DNA of 64,000 nucleotides from Kitasatospora sp. MAP5-34 (GTDB taxonomy: Bacteria > Actinomycetota > Actinomycetes > Streptomycetales > Streptomycetaceae): the NCBI RefSeq assembly GCF_029894335.1, contig NZ_JARXZC010000004.1:124001-188000 (forward strand), in the 5' to 3' direction. The translations under genes were made by a program, and so were the position numbers. Under the pieces are notes generated by a model that saw nothing but the letters and a program-made list of their open reading frames with translations, was not told where the DNA came from and made no database searches. Of the stretch, positions 7,700 to 16,978 are shown piece after piece (position 1 is the stretch's first letter; each line of letters starts with the position of its first letter).

Positions 7700-9207
7700 T
7701 ACTTGGTGTCGCCCTCGCCCTTGCCGTCAGCCTTGTCACTGTCCTGACCGCCGCCCTCGCCGGCCGCCGCCTCGCCGAGCAGCTTGTTGAGGGCGTCGAA
7801 GTCGAAGCCGCCCTCCAGGCCCTCGCCGGAGCCGCGGTGCACGAAGCCGTCCGGGTCGTCCAGGTCGGCCGCCGTCGGCAGCATGTCGGGGTGCTCCCAG
7901 AGCGCGTCCCGGCCGTCGACGCCGCGCGCGTCGGCCAGCGAGGCCCACAGCCGCGAGGCGTCCCGCAGCCTGCGCGGGCGCAGCTCCAGGCCGACCAGGG
8001 TGGCGAAGGTCTGCTCGGCGGGGCCGCCGGCGGCCCGGCGGCGGCGGACCGTCTCGCGGAGCGCGTCGGCCTGCGGCAGGTGCGGCTCGGCGGCGGCGTG
8101 TACCACCGCGTCGACCCAGCCCTCGACCAGCGCGAGGGCGGTCTCCAGGCGAGCCAGCGCGGCCTTCTGCGCGGGGGTGTCCTCGGGCTGCAGCAGGCCG
8201 CCCGCGAGCGCCTCCTGGAGCGCCTCGGGGTTGCTCGGGTCGAGCTGGCCGACCAGCTCCTCCATCCGGGTGGTGTCCACCTGGATGCCGCGCGCGTACG
8301 CCTCGACCGCGCCGAACAGGTGGGCCCGCAACCACGGCACGTGGGCGAAGAGCCGCTGGTGGGCGGCCTCGCGCAGGGCCAGGTAGAGCCGGACCTCGTC
8401 GGCGGGCACGCTCAGGCCCTCGCCGAACTCGGCGACGTTCTGCGGCAGCAGCGCGGCCTTGCCGGCCGGAGCGAGCGGCAGGCCGACGTCGGTCGAGCCG
8501 ACCACCTCGGCCGCGAGCGCGCCCAGTGCCTGGCCGATCTGGGTGCCGAACATCGCGCCGCCCATCGACCGCATGACGCCCATCAGCGGGCCCGCCATGG
8601 CCTGCATCTCCTCGGGCAGCACGCCGCCCATGGCGTTGCCGACCCGCTCGGCGACCGGGTCCACCAGGTCCTTCCAGACCGGCAGGGTGGCCTCGATCCA
8701 CTCGGCCCGGCTCCACGCCACGGCGGTGCCGGCGCCGGAGGGGAACTCGGTGACGGAGTCGAGCCAGAGGTCGGCCAGCCGGACGGCCTCGGCGACGGCG
8801 GAGCGCTCGGTGGCGCTCACCGACCGGTCCTTGCTCTTGCCCTCGACCGGCTCGGCGACCACGGTCTGCCGGGCGATGTCCTTGGCGAGCTCCCAGTTCA
8901 CCGGGCCGCCGTCGAACGAGAGCATCTGCCCGAGCTGCTGGAACGCCGCGCCCAGGTCGTTGGGGTTCAGCCCGCCCAGCATCGCGCCGAACGGGTTGTC
9001 CGCACCGGCCGGGCCGCCGGGCGCACCGGCGCCGCCCATGCCGAACAGCGCGCCGAACGGATTGCCGCCGCCGAAGCCGAACGGCTGCTGGGGAGCGGGG
9101 GACTCGGGCTCCTTGCCCTGGTCGCCGCCCTCCTTGTCGCGCTTGGCCTTGCTGTCCTCGGGCTCCTCTGGCGGAACGCCGAATCCGAAGGGGAGGTCGT
9201 CGCTCAC
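7699..9207 (-). CDS. zinc-dependent metalloprotease-like protein (DUF2342 / TIGR03624 family)
   Basis: 502 residues from GTG 9207, which has AGGA about 5 nt upstream and gives the family's usual VSDDLPFGFG opening; a GTG at 9234 lacks a ribosome site. The N-terminal 70 residues are acidic, Lys/Pro/Gly-rich and low-complexity. The rest is the actinobacterial helical family annotated as putative zinc-dependent metalloprotease, with a REAAH segment in place of a textbook HExxH, so proteolysis is only a family assumption. It is coupled to the NUDIX gene downstream and divergent from the SDR gene. Confidence 0.8.
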   Translation of the reverse strand: MSDDLPFGFGVPPEEPEDSKAKRDKEGGDQGKEPESPAPQQPFGFGGGNPFGALFGMGGAGAPGGPAGADNPFGAMLGGLNPNDLGAAFQQLGQMLSFDGGPVNWELAKDIARQTVVAEPVEGKSKDRSVSATERSAVAEAVRLADLWLDSVTEFPSGAGTAVAWSRAEWIEATLPVWKDLVDPVAERVGNAMGGVLPEEMQAMAGPLMGVMRSMGGAMFGTQIGQALGALAAEVVGSTDVGLPLAPAGKAALLPQNVAEFGEGLSVPADEVRLYLALREAAHQRLFAHVPWLRAHLFGAVEAYARGIQVDTTRMEELVGQLDPSNPEALQEALAGGLLQPEDTPAQKAALARLETALALVEGWVDAVVHAAAEPHLPQADALRETVRRRRAAGGPAEQTFATLVGLELRPRRLRDASRLWASLADARGVDGRDALWEHPDMLPTAADLDDPDGFVHRGSGEGLEGGFDFDALNKLLGEAAAGEGGGQDSDKADGKGEGDTK

Positions 9208-9341
9208 GGGGTCCTCGATCTGGTCGGCCGTCACGCGGCTGGGGTGGCGGGAAGTGTGCGTGCTCGGGGCGGTGGGCGGACGTTGTCCGGTGACCCGACC
9301 CGCGCCGGGTGCACCGCGGGGCCCGCGCCTCGGGCAGGATG

Positions 9342-9377
9342 GTGCGTACGTGACACTCGTACGTACGCACTTAAGCT
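9342..9377 (+). promoter_or_regulatory. inverted repeat and promoter between the divergent protease-like and SDR genes
   Basis: GTGCGTACG (9342-9350) and CGTACGCAC (9362-9370) form a perfect 9 bp inverted repeat with an 11 bp spacer. A possible -35 GTGACA (9350-9355), 16 bp spacer and -10 TAAGCT (9372-9377) overlap it. A repressor bound here would block the SDR gene promoter. The binding protein is unknown. Confidence 0.4.
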
Positions 9378-9395
9378 AACCGTGGAGGATGGCCG

Positions 9396-10544
9396 GTGAG
9401 TTCCCCGCCTTCGGACGTTCGCTCTGGGCAGACCGGAGAAGAGGACGTCCCTGCTACCGCGGGTTCGCCGTCTCCAGCCTACGGCGGCAAGCCGCTGACC
9501 GTGGCCGTGACCGGCGCCGCCGGGGTGCTCGGCGAGCGCGTCGCCGCGCGCCTGGTGGCCTCCCCGTCGGTACGGAAGGTGCTGGCGCTCGACGACCGGC
9601 GTGGTGATGTGCCCGGCGCGCAGTGGCGGGTCCTGGACGTGCGCGACCCGGCCGTGGCCGAGCGCCTGGCCGGGGTCGACGTCGTGGTCCACCTCGCGAT
9701 GGATCTCGGCATGGAGACCGATCCGCGCGCCCGGAGCGCGTACAACGTCAGGGGCGCGCAGACCGTGCTGACCGCCGCTGCGGCGGCCGGTGTGAGCCGG
9801 GTGGTGCTCTGCACCTCCGCGATGGTCTACGGCGCGCTGCCCGACAACGAGGTGCCGCTCGCCGAGGACGCGGAGCTGCGCGCCACGGAGGAGGCGTCGC
9901 TGGTCGGCGACCTGCTGGAGATCGAGCGGCTCGCCCGTCGGGCCCCGCGTGCCCACCCGGGGCTGCAGGTCACCGTGCTGCGCCCGGCGGTGGTCGTCGG
10001 ACCAGGTGTCGACACCGTGCTGACCAGGCATTTCGAGGCGCCTCGCCTGCTGGTGGTGGCCGGCTCCCGTCCGTGCTGGCAGTTCTGCCACGTCGACGAC
10101 CTGGCCGCCGCGCTCGAGTACGCGGCGCTCGGCCTGGTCGAGGGCGAGGTCACGGTCGGCTGTGACGGCTGGCTGGAGCAGGAGGACGTCGAGGCGCTGT
10201 CCGGCATCCGCCGGATGGAGCTCCCGGCCGCGCTGGCGCTCGGAACGGCGGCCCGGCTGCACCGGCTCGGTCTCACCCCGGCTCCGGCGGGCGACCTCGC
10301 GTACACGATGTACCCGTGGGTGGTCTCCGGCAGTCGGCTGCACGAGGCCGGCTGGCGGCCGGTCTTCAGCAACGAGCAGGTGCTGGGCGAGCTGCTGGAG
10401 CAGGTCGCCGGCAAGCACGCGGTGGCCGGGCGCCGGCTCGGCGGCAAGGAGGCGGCGACCAGCCTCGGCGCCGCGGGAGCGACGGTCGCGCTGGTCGGTA
10501 CGGCAGCCCTGGTCCGCCGGGCCCGCAAGCGGCGGCGGATCTAG
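9396..10544 (+). CDS. NAD-dependent epimerase/dehydratase (extended SDR) family protein
   Basis: 382 residues starting at GTG 9396 after GGAGGAT. After a 30-residue disordered lead comes the Rossmann nucleotide loop TGAAGVLG (about 40-47), an acidic residue ending strand 2 (LALDD) and the CTSAMVYG segment. The catalytic YxxxK of active SDRs is not evident after that serine motif, so the protein may be an atypical or non-enzymatic member. It ends in a short hydrophobic stretch followed by RRARKRRR, which could anchor it to the membrane. Substrate unknown. Confidence 0.8.
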   Translation: MSSPPSDVRSGQTGEEDVPATAGSPSPAYGGKPLTVAVTGAAGVLGERVAARLVASPSVRKVLALDDRRGDVPGAQWRVLDVRDPAVAERLAGVDVVVHLAMDLGMETDPRARSAYNVRGAQTVLTAAAAAGVSRVVLCTSAMVYGALPDNEVPLAEDAELRATEEASLVGDLLEIERLARRAPRAHPGLQVTVLRPAVVVGPGVDTVLTRHFEAPRLLVVAGSRPCWQFCHVDDLAAALEYAALGLVEGEVTVGCDGWLEQEDVEALSGIRRMELPAALALGTAARLHRLGLTPAPAGDLAYTMYPWVVSGSRLHEAGWRPVFSNEQVLGELLEQVAGKHAVAGRRLGGKEAATSLGAAGATVALVGTAALVRRARKRRRI

Positions 10545-10586
10545 CCCTGATCCAGCCCTGATCCAGTCCTGACCCGCCGCAAATCC

Positions 10587-10616
10587 CGCATCGTGAAATT
10601 TCGAAATCGTGATGCG
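10587..10616. repeat. palindromic element between the SDR gene and moaE
   Basis: CGCATC (10587-10592) and GATGCG (10611-10616) flank a perfect ATTTCGAAAT palindrome (10598-10607). Just upstream, the 11 nt unit CCCTGATCCAG is repeated nearly three times (10545-10573). The element ends 37 bp before moaE and could be a terminator for the SDR gene or an operator for moaE. Confidence 0.45.
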
Positions 10617-10653
10617 GAACCTACTTGCTGCGAACCACCGGGGATGAGGAATC

Positions 10654-11103
10654 ATGGGGAGCATGTCCGAGAATCACGACCCCATCCGTCTGCTCGCCGT
10701 GCGCGAGACCCCGCTGTCGCTGGACGAGGTGTACGAGGCGGTCGGTGACGACGCGGCCGGCGGCACCACCGTCTTCGTCGGGACGGTGCGTGACCACGAC
10801 GGCGGCAAGACGGTCGCCGCGCTGGAGTACAGCGCCCACCCGACGGTCGAGCGGGAGATGCGCCGGGTCGCCGAGAAGGTCTGTGCCGACTTCCCGGTCC
10901 GCGCGCTCGCGGCCGTCCACCGGATCGGCCGGCTGGAGATCACCGACAAGGCCGTGATAGTCGCGGTCTCCTGTGCGCACCGGGGTGAGGCGTTCGCCGC
11001 CGCCCGGCGGCTGATCGACGACCTCAAGCACGAGGTGCCGATCTGGAAGCACCAGATCTTCACCGACGGCGAGGAGGAGTGGGTCGGCGCAGGCACCTGC
11101 TGA
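10654..11103 (+). CDS. moaE: molybdopterin synthase catalytic subunit MoaE
   Basis: 149 residues. The family blocks are all present: TTVFVGTVRDHDGGK near 38-52, LEYSAHPTVEREM, the HRIGRLEITDKAV strand and the C-terminal RRLIDDLKHEVPIWKHQ containing the catalytic lysine in KHE. MoaE transfers sulfur from MoaD thiocarboxylate onto cyclic pyranopterin monophosphate to make molybdopterin. No moaD is adjacent. ATG 10654 is used, with GAGGA a few bases upstream. Confidence 0.92.
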   Translation: MGSMSENHDPIRLLAVRETPLSLDEVYEAVGDDAAGGTTVFVGTVRDHDGGKTVAALEYSAHPTVEREMRRVAEKVCADFPVRALAAVHRIGRLEITDKAVIVAVSCAHRGEAFAAARRLIDDLKHEVPIWKHQIFTDGEEEWVGAGTC

Positions 11104-11299
11104 GGCCCGGCCCGCTCGGCCTGCTGAGGCGGTTGGCCACCCGGTCTGCCCGGCGTTTCACCCGTCCAGCTGGCGCTGATCCTACGAATACTCCTATGCG
11201 GTGAGTGGAAACCTCGTGCCGTAACCCGTATGGCGCTGCCGCCGTTGTCTGCCCGGGCGGTTAATCTGCTCATAGACACGACGAGCTGGGAGTACGGAT

Positions 11300-11500
11300 A
11301 TGGCTGCGCTCGCCTGGTTGATCATTCCTGTTGCCGCCGCGCTCGTGGCCATGCTCTGGGCGGGCTGGGCGGCTCGTACGCCACGGGCCACCGGGGACCC
11401 GGCCTCGCTGGCCGAGCACCAGCGCTTCCTGGCCGCGATGGAGCGGAGCACGGCGTCGGCCGCACCGTCCGGGGCGGCCGGCGAGCGGAGCGGGCAGTAG
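11300..11500 (+). CDS. small single-pass membrane protein, hypothetical
   Basis: 66 residues after a GGGAG ribosome site at 7 nt. One hydrophobic helix spans residues 4-24 (ending in MLWAGWAAR), then a short hydrophilic tail rich in Ala, Ser and Glu. It sits 42 bp before the PDZ/Lon-type protease gene on the same strand and may act with that membrane protein, but no function is known. Confidence 0.65.
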   Translation: MAALAWLIIPVAAALVAMLWAGWAARTPRATGDPASLAEHQRFLAAMERSTASAAPSGAAGERSGQ

Positions 11501-11530
11501 CCCGCGCGGCACGCTGACACCGTCGTCCCG

Positions 11531-11536
11531 TACTGT
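11531..11536 (+). promoter_or_regulatory. -10 element, leaderless promoter of the PDZ/Lon-type protease
   Basis: TACTGT ends 6 nt before ATG 11543 and there is no Shine-Dalgarno sequence, so transcription probably starts at the A of the start codon. Confidence 0.45.
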
Positions 11537-11542
11537 CGAGCC

Positions 11543-12628
11543 ATGCCACGCCGCTCTGCGACGATGCTCGCCGCCACCCTGCTGCTGATAGCACTGCTCT
11601 GCGTATCGGTGCTGATGAAGGTGCCCTATGCCGAGATGAGCCCCGGCCCGACGTACAACACGCTCGGGGCGCAGGACAGCAGCGGAAAGCCGGTGATCAG
11701 CATCACCGGCCACCAGACGTACCCCACCACCGGACACCTGAACATGACCACCGTGCAGGTGACGGGCGCGAAGTACGAACCGAGCCTGGTCTCGGAGGTG
11801 GCCGGGTACCTGCGGGACGACGTGCTGGTGATCCCGCACGACAACCTGTACCCGCAGGGCCAGACCGACCAGCAGGCCCAGCAGCAGAACGCCGAGGAGT
11901 TCGCCTCCTCCGAGGACAGCGCCAAGACCGCCGCGCTGACCGAGCTGGGCATTCCGATCGGGACCGAGGTCATCGTCGACTCGGTGCTGGCGGGCGGGCC
12001 GTCGGAGGGCAAGCTGCACGCGGGCGACCAGATCGTCGCGGTGGACGGCATCCCGATCACCACCCAGACCCAGGTCGCCGAGCAGGTGACCAAGCACAAG
12101 CCCGGTGAGACCGTCGTCTTCACGGTGGTCCCGCACGGCAAGGACAGCCCGACCCCGGCGGCGGCCGACGAGGTCAAGGTGCCGATCGCCACCGCCAAGG
12201 CGGCGGACACCACGAACCGGGCGATCGTCGGGATCAGTCCCGGGGTGACGCACACCTACCCGTTCAAGATCGACATCGGGCTGCAGGACGTCGGTGGCCC
12301 GAGCGCGGGCCTGATGTTCTCGCTCGGCATCGTCGACAAGCTGACGCCCAACGACATCACCGGCGGAAAGTTCATCGCCGGTACCGGCACGATCGACGAC
12401 GACGGCAAGGTCGGCCCGATCGGCGGAATCGCGATGAAGCTGATCGCCGCCCGCGACAAGGGCGCCGAGTACTTCTTCACCCCGTCCGACAACTGCGCCG
12501 AAGCCTCCAAGAACACCCCGGGCGGCCTCCGGCTGATCAAGGTCGACACCCTGGACGGCGCGTTGAAGGCGCTCGCCGAGGTCCGTGCGGGGCAGACGGC
12601 TTCGCTGCCCTCTTGCAGCAGCAAGTAA
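11543..12628 (+). CDS. YlbL-type membrane-anchored PDZ/S16 (Lon-like) serine protease
   Basis: 361 residues. A single N-terminal membrane helix (about 8-26) is followed by a family-specific MSPGPTYNTLG region, a PDZ domain (about 135-200, AGGPSEGKLHAGDQIVAVDG) and a Lon-type proteolytic domain. The catalytic serine lies in GGPSAGL (near 255) and the lysine in AMKLIAARDKGA (near 300), forming a Ser-Lys dyad. The protease faces the outside of the cell. Homologues of the YlbL family act in envelope quality control and, in Bacillus, degrade a division inhibitor. Confidence 0.9.
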   Translation: MPRRSATMLAATLLLIALLCVSVLMKVPYAEMSPGPTYNTLGAQDSSGKPVISITGHQTYPTTGHLNMTTVQVTGAKYEPSLVSEVAGYLRDDVLVIPHDNLYPQGQTDQQAQQQNAEEFASSEDSAKTAALTELGIPIGTEVIVDSVLAGGPSEGKLHAGDQIVAVDGIPITTQTQVAEQVTKHKPGETVVFTVVPHGKDSPTPAAADEVKVPIATAKAADTTNRAIVGISPGVTHTYPFKIDIGLQDVGGPSAGLMFSLGIVDKLTPNDITGGKFIAGTGTIDDDGKVGPIGGIAMKLIAARDKGAEYFFTPSDNCAEASKNTPGGLRLIKVDTLDGALKALAEVRAGQTASLPSCSSK

Positions 12629-12649
12629 CGGGATCGGCCAGCCACAGAC

Positions 12650-12725
12650 AGGGGCGCGAGGAACTGCGCGATGCGGAAGGGTGCGGCGCCGTCACTTCCG
12701 ATTTCGCGCAGTTCCCCGCGCCCCT
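12650..12725. repeat. dispersed palindrome, copy A, between convergent genes
   Basis: Arms 12650-12671 and 12704-12725 (core GCGCAGTTCCCCGCGCCCCT) pair over 22 bp with one mismatch and enclose a smaller GGAAG/CTTCC stem. It lies between the convergent protease and PPA1309 genes, where it can end transcription from both sides. Related copies occur at five other places in this window. Confidence 0.8.
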
Positions 12726-12766
12726 GAAAAGCTGGCCCGCCCCGAAGAGGGCCCCGCAGGGGTGCC

Positions 12767-13330
12767 TCAGGCGAACGTCGCCAGCAGTGCTTCGGTGAGG
12801 CCCGGGACCAGGTCGGGGCCGGTCAGCACCTCACGGGCGATGTCCTTGGAGCGGAGCCGCAGGGCGGTCTCCTTCTTGCCGTCGCGCAGCACGGCGGCCG
12901 TGATCCGGACCTCCTCGCGGGCCGGGTGGTTGGCCACCCAGTCGGCGAGCTGGGCCTCGGTGGCGTTCTTCGGGCGGGTCTGCTCGGCGCCCGGCGGGAG
13001 CATCAGCCGTTCGACCACCAGCGCGCAGCCCGCCACCATGTCGGGCCAGGCGATGGTGCCGAGGAACTTGTCCAGCTCCATGCCGGCGGGCAGCTCGTCC
13101 TGCTCGACCGGGGTCAGACCGGCCTCCTCCTCGGAGAGGCCGAGCTGCTTGGCGAGCTTGGGGTCGCTCCGGCGCAGCTTGGCGCTGTCGACCAGGGCGA
13201 ACAGGCGGGCCGGGAGGTCCCAGCCGAGGGTGGAGGCGTACTCGTCGATCTCCAGCGCGGCCCGGGTGAGCGGGGTCGCGGCCGGCGGGAGGCCGTCGGC
13301 GGTGGCGGCGGTGTTCGGTGCATCGGACAT
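12767..13330 (-). CDS. PPA1309-family conserved actinobacterial protein
   Basis: 187 residues from ATG 13330. The segments [21 protein letters not shown] near the N-terminus and the helix ending in [18 protein letters not shown] are typical of this family, which is confined to Actinobacteria and of unknown function. No signal peptide or membrane helix is present. It is divergent from the UPF0182 gene, a pairing I recall as conserved in Streptomyces. Confidence 0.82.
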   Translation of the reverse strand: MSDAPNTAATADGLPPAATPLTRAALEIDEYASTLGWDLPARLFALVDSAKLRRSDPKLAKQLGLSEEEAGLTPVEQDELPAGMELDKFLGTIAWPDMVAGCALVVERLMLPPGAEQTRPKNATEAQLADWVANHPAREEVRITAAVLRDGKKETALRLRSKDIAREVLTGPDLVPGLTEALLATFA

Positions 13331-13512
13331 GCCCCAATCCTCACATGCTCCAATACCTGCCCGCACTGCCGTCGCCCGGTGACTCGGACCGACCGGGGCC
13401 GGTGCGGGACAGCGCGGATGTAGCCCCAAACCGTGGGAACTCAGGTAAACACCGATTAAGTTGCACTGAGGACCGTCCCCGACAACAACAACGACACAGC
13501 AGAGGTGCCACC

Positions 13513-16446
13513 TTGGTATTCCAGATGCCGGACCGACCAGGACCGGGGTTCCGGGCCAGAGTCGGCCCACCCTCGCGCCGCACGCGAGCGCTCCTGCTGA
13601 CGGTGGGTGTGCTCGCCGTACTGTTCCTGCTGTTCGTCATGTTCGCCGGGCTCTGGACGGACTGGCTCTGGTTCAAGTCCGTCCACTACTCCTCTGTCTT
13701 CACCTCCCAGCTGTGGACGAAGGTCGGTCTGTTCGCCGTTTTCGGTCTCCTGATGGCGGTGATCGTCGGCTTCAACGTCTGGCTGGCGCACCGGCTCCGC
13801 CCACCGCTCTCCGCGATGTCGGTCGAGCAGCAGAGCCTGGACCGCTACCGGATGGGCATCGCGCCCTACAAGCGGTGGCTGCTGATCGGCGTCTCGCTGG
13901 TGGTCGGGCTGATCGCCGGTGCGGCGGCGACCGGCCAGTGGCGGACCTGGATGCTCTGGACCAACCAGACGCCGTTCGACGTGAAGGACAGTCAGTTCCA
14001 TCTGGACGTCTCCTTCTACGCCTTCTCGCTGCCCTGGTACGAGTTCCTGCTCGGCTTCGCGTTCAGCGCGGTGATCGTCTCGGTGCTGGCCTCGGCGCTG
14101 GTGCACTACCTGTACGGCGGTCTGCGCCTGCAGGGTCCGGGCCGCCGGGCGAGTGCGGGGGCGCAGGGGCACCTGGCGGTGCTGCTCGGCATCTTCGTCC
14201 TGCTGAAGGCCGTGGCGTACTGGCTGGACCGGTACGGGCTGGCGGTGAAGTCCGGCTCCTACAAGGGGGTGGACGGTTGGACGGGCCTGCGTTACGTGGA
14301 CGCGAACGCGTTCCTGCCGGCCAAGACGATCCTGTTCTTCGTCGCGGTCATCTGCGCGGTGATGTTCTTCCTGACCCCCGTCCGCCGCACCTGGGCCCCG
14401 GCGCTGATCGGATTCGGGCTGATGGCGCTGTCGGCGGTGCTGATCGGCGGGGTGTACCCGGCGATCGTGCAGCAGTTCCAGGTCAAGCCGAACGAGCAGG
14501 CCAAGGAGACGCCGTACATCCAGAAGAACATCGACGCGACCAGGCAGGCGTACGGCATCGCCGACAGCCAGAGCCAGGCGTACACGCCGAAGGACTCGAC
14601 CACCCAGGCCGCGCTCGGCCCGGACGCCCAGACCATCGCGGACATCCGGTTGCTGGACCCGAACGTGGTCTCACCCGCCTTCCAGCAGATCGAGCAGCAG
14701 CGCTCGTACTACGCCTTCCCGAAGACGCTGAACGTCGACCGGTACGGCACCGGCACCACCGCGCAGGACACCGTGATCGGCGTCCGTGAGCTGGACCTGA
14801 ACGGTGTCCAGCAGCGGAACTGGATCAACGACCACTTCAAGTACACCCACGGTTACGGCGTCGTCGCCGCAAAGGGCAACCAGGTCAACGGCCAGGGCCA
14901 GCCGGTCTTCACCGAGTCCGGGCTGCCGGCCTCCGGTGTGCTCGGGAACTACGAGCAGCGCGTCTACTACGGCGAGCAGAGCCCGAACTACTCGATCGTC
15001 GGCGGTACCAACCAGGAGATCGACTACACCACCGACACCGGTGGCGACCAGACGTACCAGTACACCGGTGGCAGCGGCGTCTCGCTCAGCAACCCGTTCA
15101 CCCGGGCCGCCTTCGCGGTGAAGTTCGCCGAGCCGCAGTTCCTGTACGCGGGGGCGATCACCAACGGCGCCAAGGTCATCTTCGACCGGACGCCCAAGGA
15201 GCGGGTCGAGAAGGTCGCGCCCTGGCTCTCCATCGACGCCGACCCGTACCCGGTGGTGCAGGGCGGCCGACTGGTCTGGGTGCTGGACGGGTACACCACC
15301 TCGGACGGCTACCCCTTCTCGTCCAAGACCACCCTGGGGGACGCCACCAAGGACTCGCTGACCGGCCAGCGCGGCCAGACGCTCACCGCCGCCAACACGG
15401 TCAACTACATCCGGAACTCGGTGAAGGCGACCGTGGACGCGTACACCGGCGAGGTGACGCTCTACCAGTGGGACGACTCCGACCCGGTCCTGAAGACCTG
15501 GATGAAGGCCTTCCCCGGCACGGTCGAGCCGAAGAGCGCCATCCCGGCCACGCTGACGCCGCACCTGCGGTACCCGCAGGACCTGTTCAAGGTGCAGCGC
15601 GACCTGCTCGGCCAGTACCACATGACGGACGCCAACTCCTTTTTCAACGGCACCGACATCTGGCAGGTCCCGAACGACCCGACCACCAACAGCGGGGACG
15701 TCCAGCCGCCGTACTACCTGACGGTCCGGATGCCCGACGCGCCCGCCGCGAGCTTCTCGCTGACCACCTCGTTCGTGCCCAGCAAGCGGGACAACCTGGC
15801 CGCCTTCATGGCGGTCAGCGCCGACCCGGGGCCGGACTACGGCAAGATCCGGATTCTCAAGGTGCCGGGTGACACGGGCACGTTGGGACCGAACCTGGCC
15901 CAGGCCAAGTTCAACTCGGACCCGGACGTCGCCCGCCAGCTCAACATCCTGAAGAACGGCGGCGACTCCGACGTCGAGTACGGCAACCTGCTGACCCTCC
16001 CGGTCGGCGGCGGTCTGCTCAACGTCGAGCCGGTGTACGTGCGCGGGCGGACCGCCAAGTACCCGGTGCTGCAGAAGGTGTTGGCGGTGTACGGCAAGGA
16101 CAACGTGGCCTTCGAGAACACCCTGCAGGACGCGCTGACGAAGGTGTTCGGCGCCGCCACCGGCACTGCGCCGGCCACCACACCGACCGCGCCCACCACA
16201 CCGACCACACCCACCACACCGGCCACACCCGGGACGGGGGCGGCCAACCCCACGGTGCAGAAGGCGCTGCAGGACGCGCAGAAGGCGTTCACCGACGGTC
16301 AGACCGCTCTGAAGAACGGCGACTGGACGGCGTACGGCACCGCGCAGAAGGCACTGCAGGACGCGCTGAACGCGGCGGCCGCCGCCCAGCCGTCCAGCGG
16401 TGCGAGCACTGCCCCGGCGACTCCGTCGCCCTCCGCGAGTCCCTGA
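13513..16446 (+). CDS. UPF0182-family large membrane protein
   Basis: 977 residues from TTG 13513, chosen because AGAGG lies 7 nt upstream; ATG 13525 would remove four residues and has poor spacing. About seven hydrophobic helices occupy the first 330 residues, including one near residue 30-50 and pairs around 90-250. A large extracytoplasmic domain follows, then a Thr/Pro-rich linker (about 885-905) and an Ala/Gln-rich helical tail with two copies of a QKALQDA motif. The family is widespread in Actinobacteria and its function is unknown. Confidence 0.9.
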   Translation: MVFQMPDRPGPGFRARVGPPSRRTRALLLTVGVLAVLFLLFVMFAGLWTDWLWFKSVHYSSVFTSQLWTKVGLFAVFGLLMAVIVGFNVWLAHRLRPPLSAMSVEQQSLDRYRMGIAPYKRWLLIGVSLVVGLIAGAAATGQWRTWMLWTNQTPFDVKDSQFHLDVSFYAFSLPWYEFLLGFAFSAVIVSVLASALVHYLYGGLRLQGPGRRASAGAQGHLAVLLGIFVLLKAVAYWLDRYGLAVKSGSYKGVDGWTGLRYVDANAFLPAKTILFFVAVICAVMFFLTPVRRTWAPALIGFGLMALSAVLIGGVYPAIVQQFQVKPNEQAKETPYIQKNIDATRQAYGIADSQSQAYTPKDSTTQAALGPDAQTIADIRLLDPNVVSPAFQQIEQQRSYYAFPKTLNVDRYGTGTTAQDTVIGVRELDLNGVQQRNWINDHFKYTHGYGVVAAKGNQVNGQGQPVFTESGLPASGVLGNYEQRVYYGEQSPNYSIVGGTNQEIDYTTDTGGDQTYQYTGGSGVSLSNPFTRAAFAVKFAEPQFLYAGAITNGAKVIFDRTPKERVEKVAPWLSIDADPYPVVQGGRLVWVLDGYTTSDGYPFSSKTTLGDATKDSLTGQRGQTLTAANTVNYIRNSVKATVDAYTGEVTLYQWDDSDPVLKTWMKAFPGTVEPKSAIPATLTPHLRYPQDLFKVQRDLLGQYHMTDANSFFNGTDIWQVPNDPTTNSGDVQPPYYLTVRMPDAPAASFSLTTSFVPSKRDNLAAFMAVSADPGPDYGKIRILKVPGDTGTLGPNLAQAKFNSDPDVARQLNILKNGGDSDVEYGNLLTLPVGGGLLNVEPVYVRGRTAKYPVLQKVLAVYGKDNVAFENTLQDALTKVFGAATGTAPATTPTAPTTPTTPTTPATPGTGAANPTVQKALQDAQKAFTDGQTALKNGDWTAYGTAQKALQDALNAAAAAQPSSGASTAPATPSPSASP

Positions 16447-16538
16447 GCTCGCCCCGGGCTTGTCGCTGAGCTCGCCCCTGAGCTGCAGTAACGATTCCTG
16501 TTCCACCCCGTGACCGTGCTATGGTTTGGACACAACGA

Positions 16539-16612
16539 CGCGGGGTGGAGCAGCTCGGTAGCTCGCTGGGCTCATAACCCAGAGGTCGCAGGTTCAAATC
16601 CTGTCCCCGCTA
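16539..16612 (+). tRNA. initiator tRNA-fMet (CAU)
   Basis: A 74 nt cloverleaf with anticodon CAT. Two initiator hallmarks are present: positions 1 and 72 (C and T) do not pair, and the anticodon stem ends in three G-C pairs (CTGGG with CCCAG). CCA is not encoded. A -10-like TATGGT (16520-16525) precedes it. Confidence 0.97.
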
Positions 16613-16620
16613 CTCTGATA

Positions 16621-16662
16621 CCGAAGGCCCGGAGATTAATCTCCGGGCCTTCGGTGTTTGTG
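16621..16662 (+). terminator. tRNA-fMet terminator
   Basis: A perfect 34 bp palindrome (17 bp arms, 16621-16637 and 16638-16654, GC-rich with an AATT centre) followed by TGTTTGTG, starting 8 nt after the tRNA. Confidence 0.85.
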
Positions 16663-16978
16663 TCGTACGGTGGTGGCCGGACCTACCCGGGCCGGCTCCG
16701 GTACTATCGACCGTCGCCAACGATGCCGACACCATCACTCTCACCTGTCCACCGTGGTTGGGTTTGTGAGGCCCAACTGTCGGGAAATCGACAAAGCGCT
16801 GAAGCAATCTCGCCGGGCTTCGGCCCGCCCCGCCAAAATCGGTCGGGCAGGTGTACGCGGGTTGCGGGTGATGCAACGATGGACCACATGGGGGACGACG
16901 TACGGCCGTTGACGGGCCGTCCACTCCGACACGCCCCCCGGAGGATGCCGCAGCACTCTGGGGGGAGCGGGAGTCGGC
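16663..16978. other. intergenic region upstream of the Sel1-repeat gene
   Basis: No convincing coding frame or structured RNA is seen. A -10-like TACTAT at 16702-16707 and a slightly AT-richer stretch around 16740-16830 suggest that the Sel1-repeat gene's promoter lies here. Confidence 0.4.

Noticed and set aside
14671..16506. 611-codon minus-strand open frame opposite the UPF0182 gene
   Set aside because: It is a shadow of GC-rich codon bias; composition is Arg/Val/Gly-dominated with no domain, and the plus-strand gene is clear.
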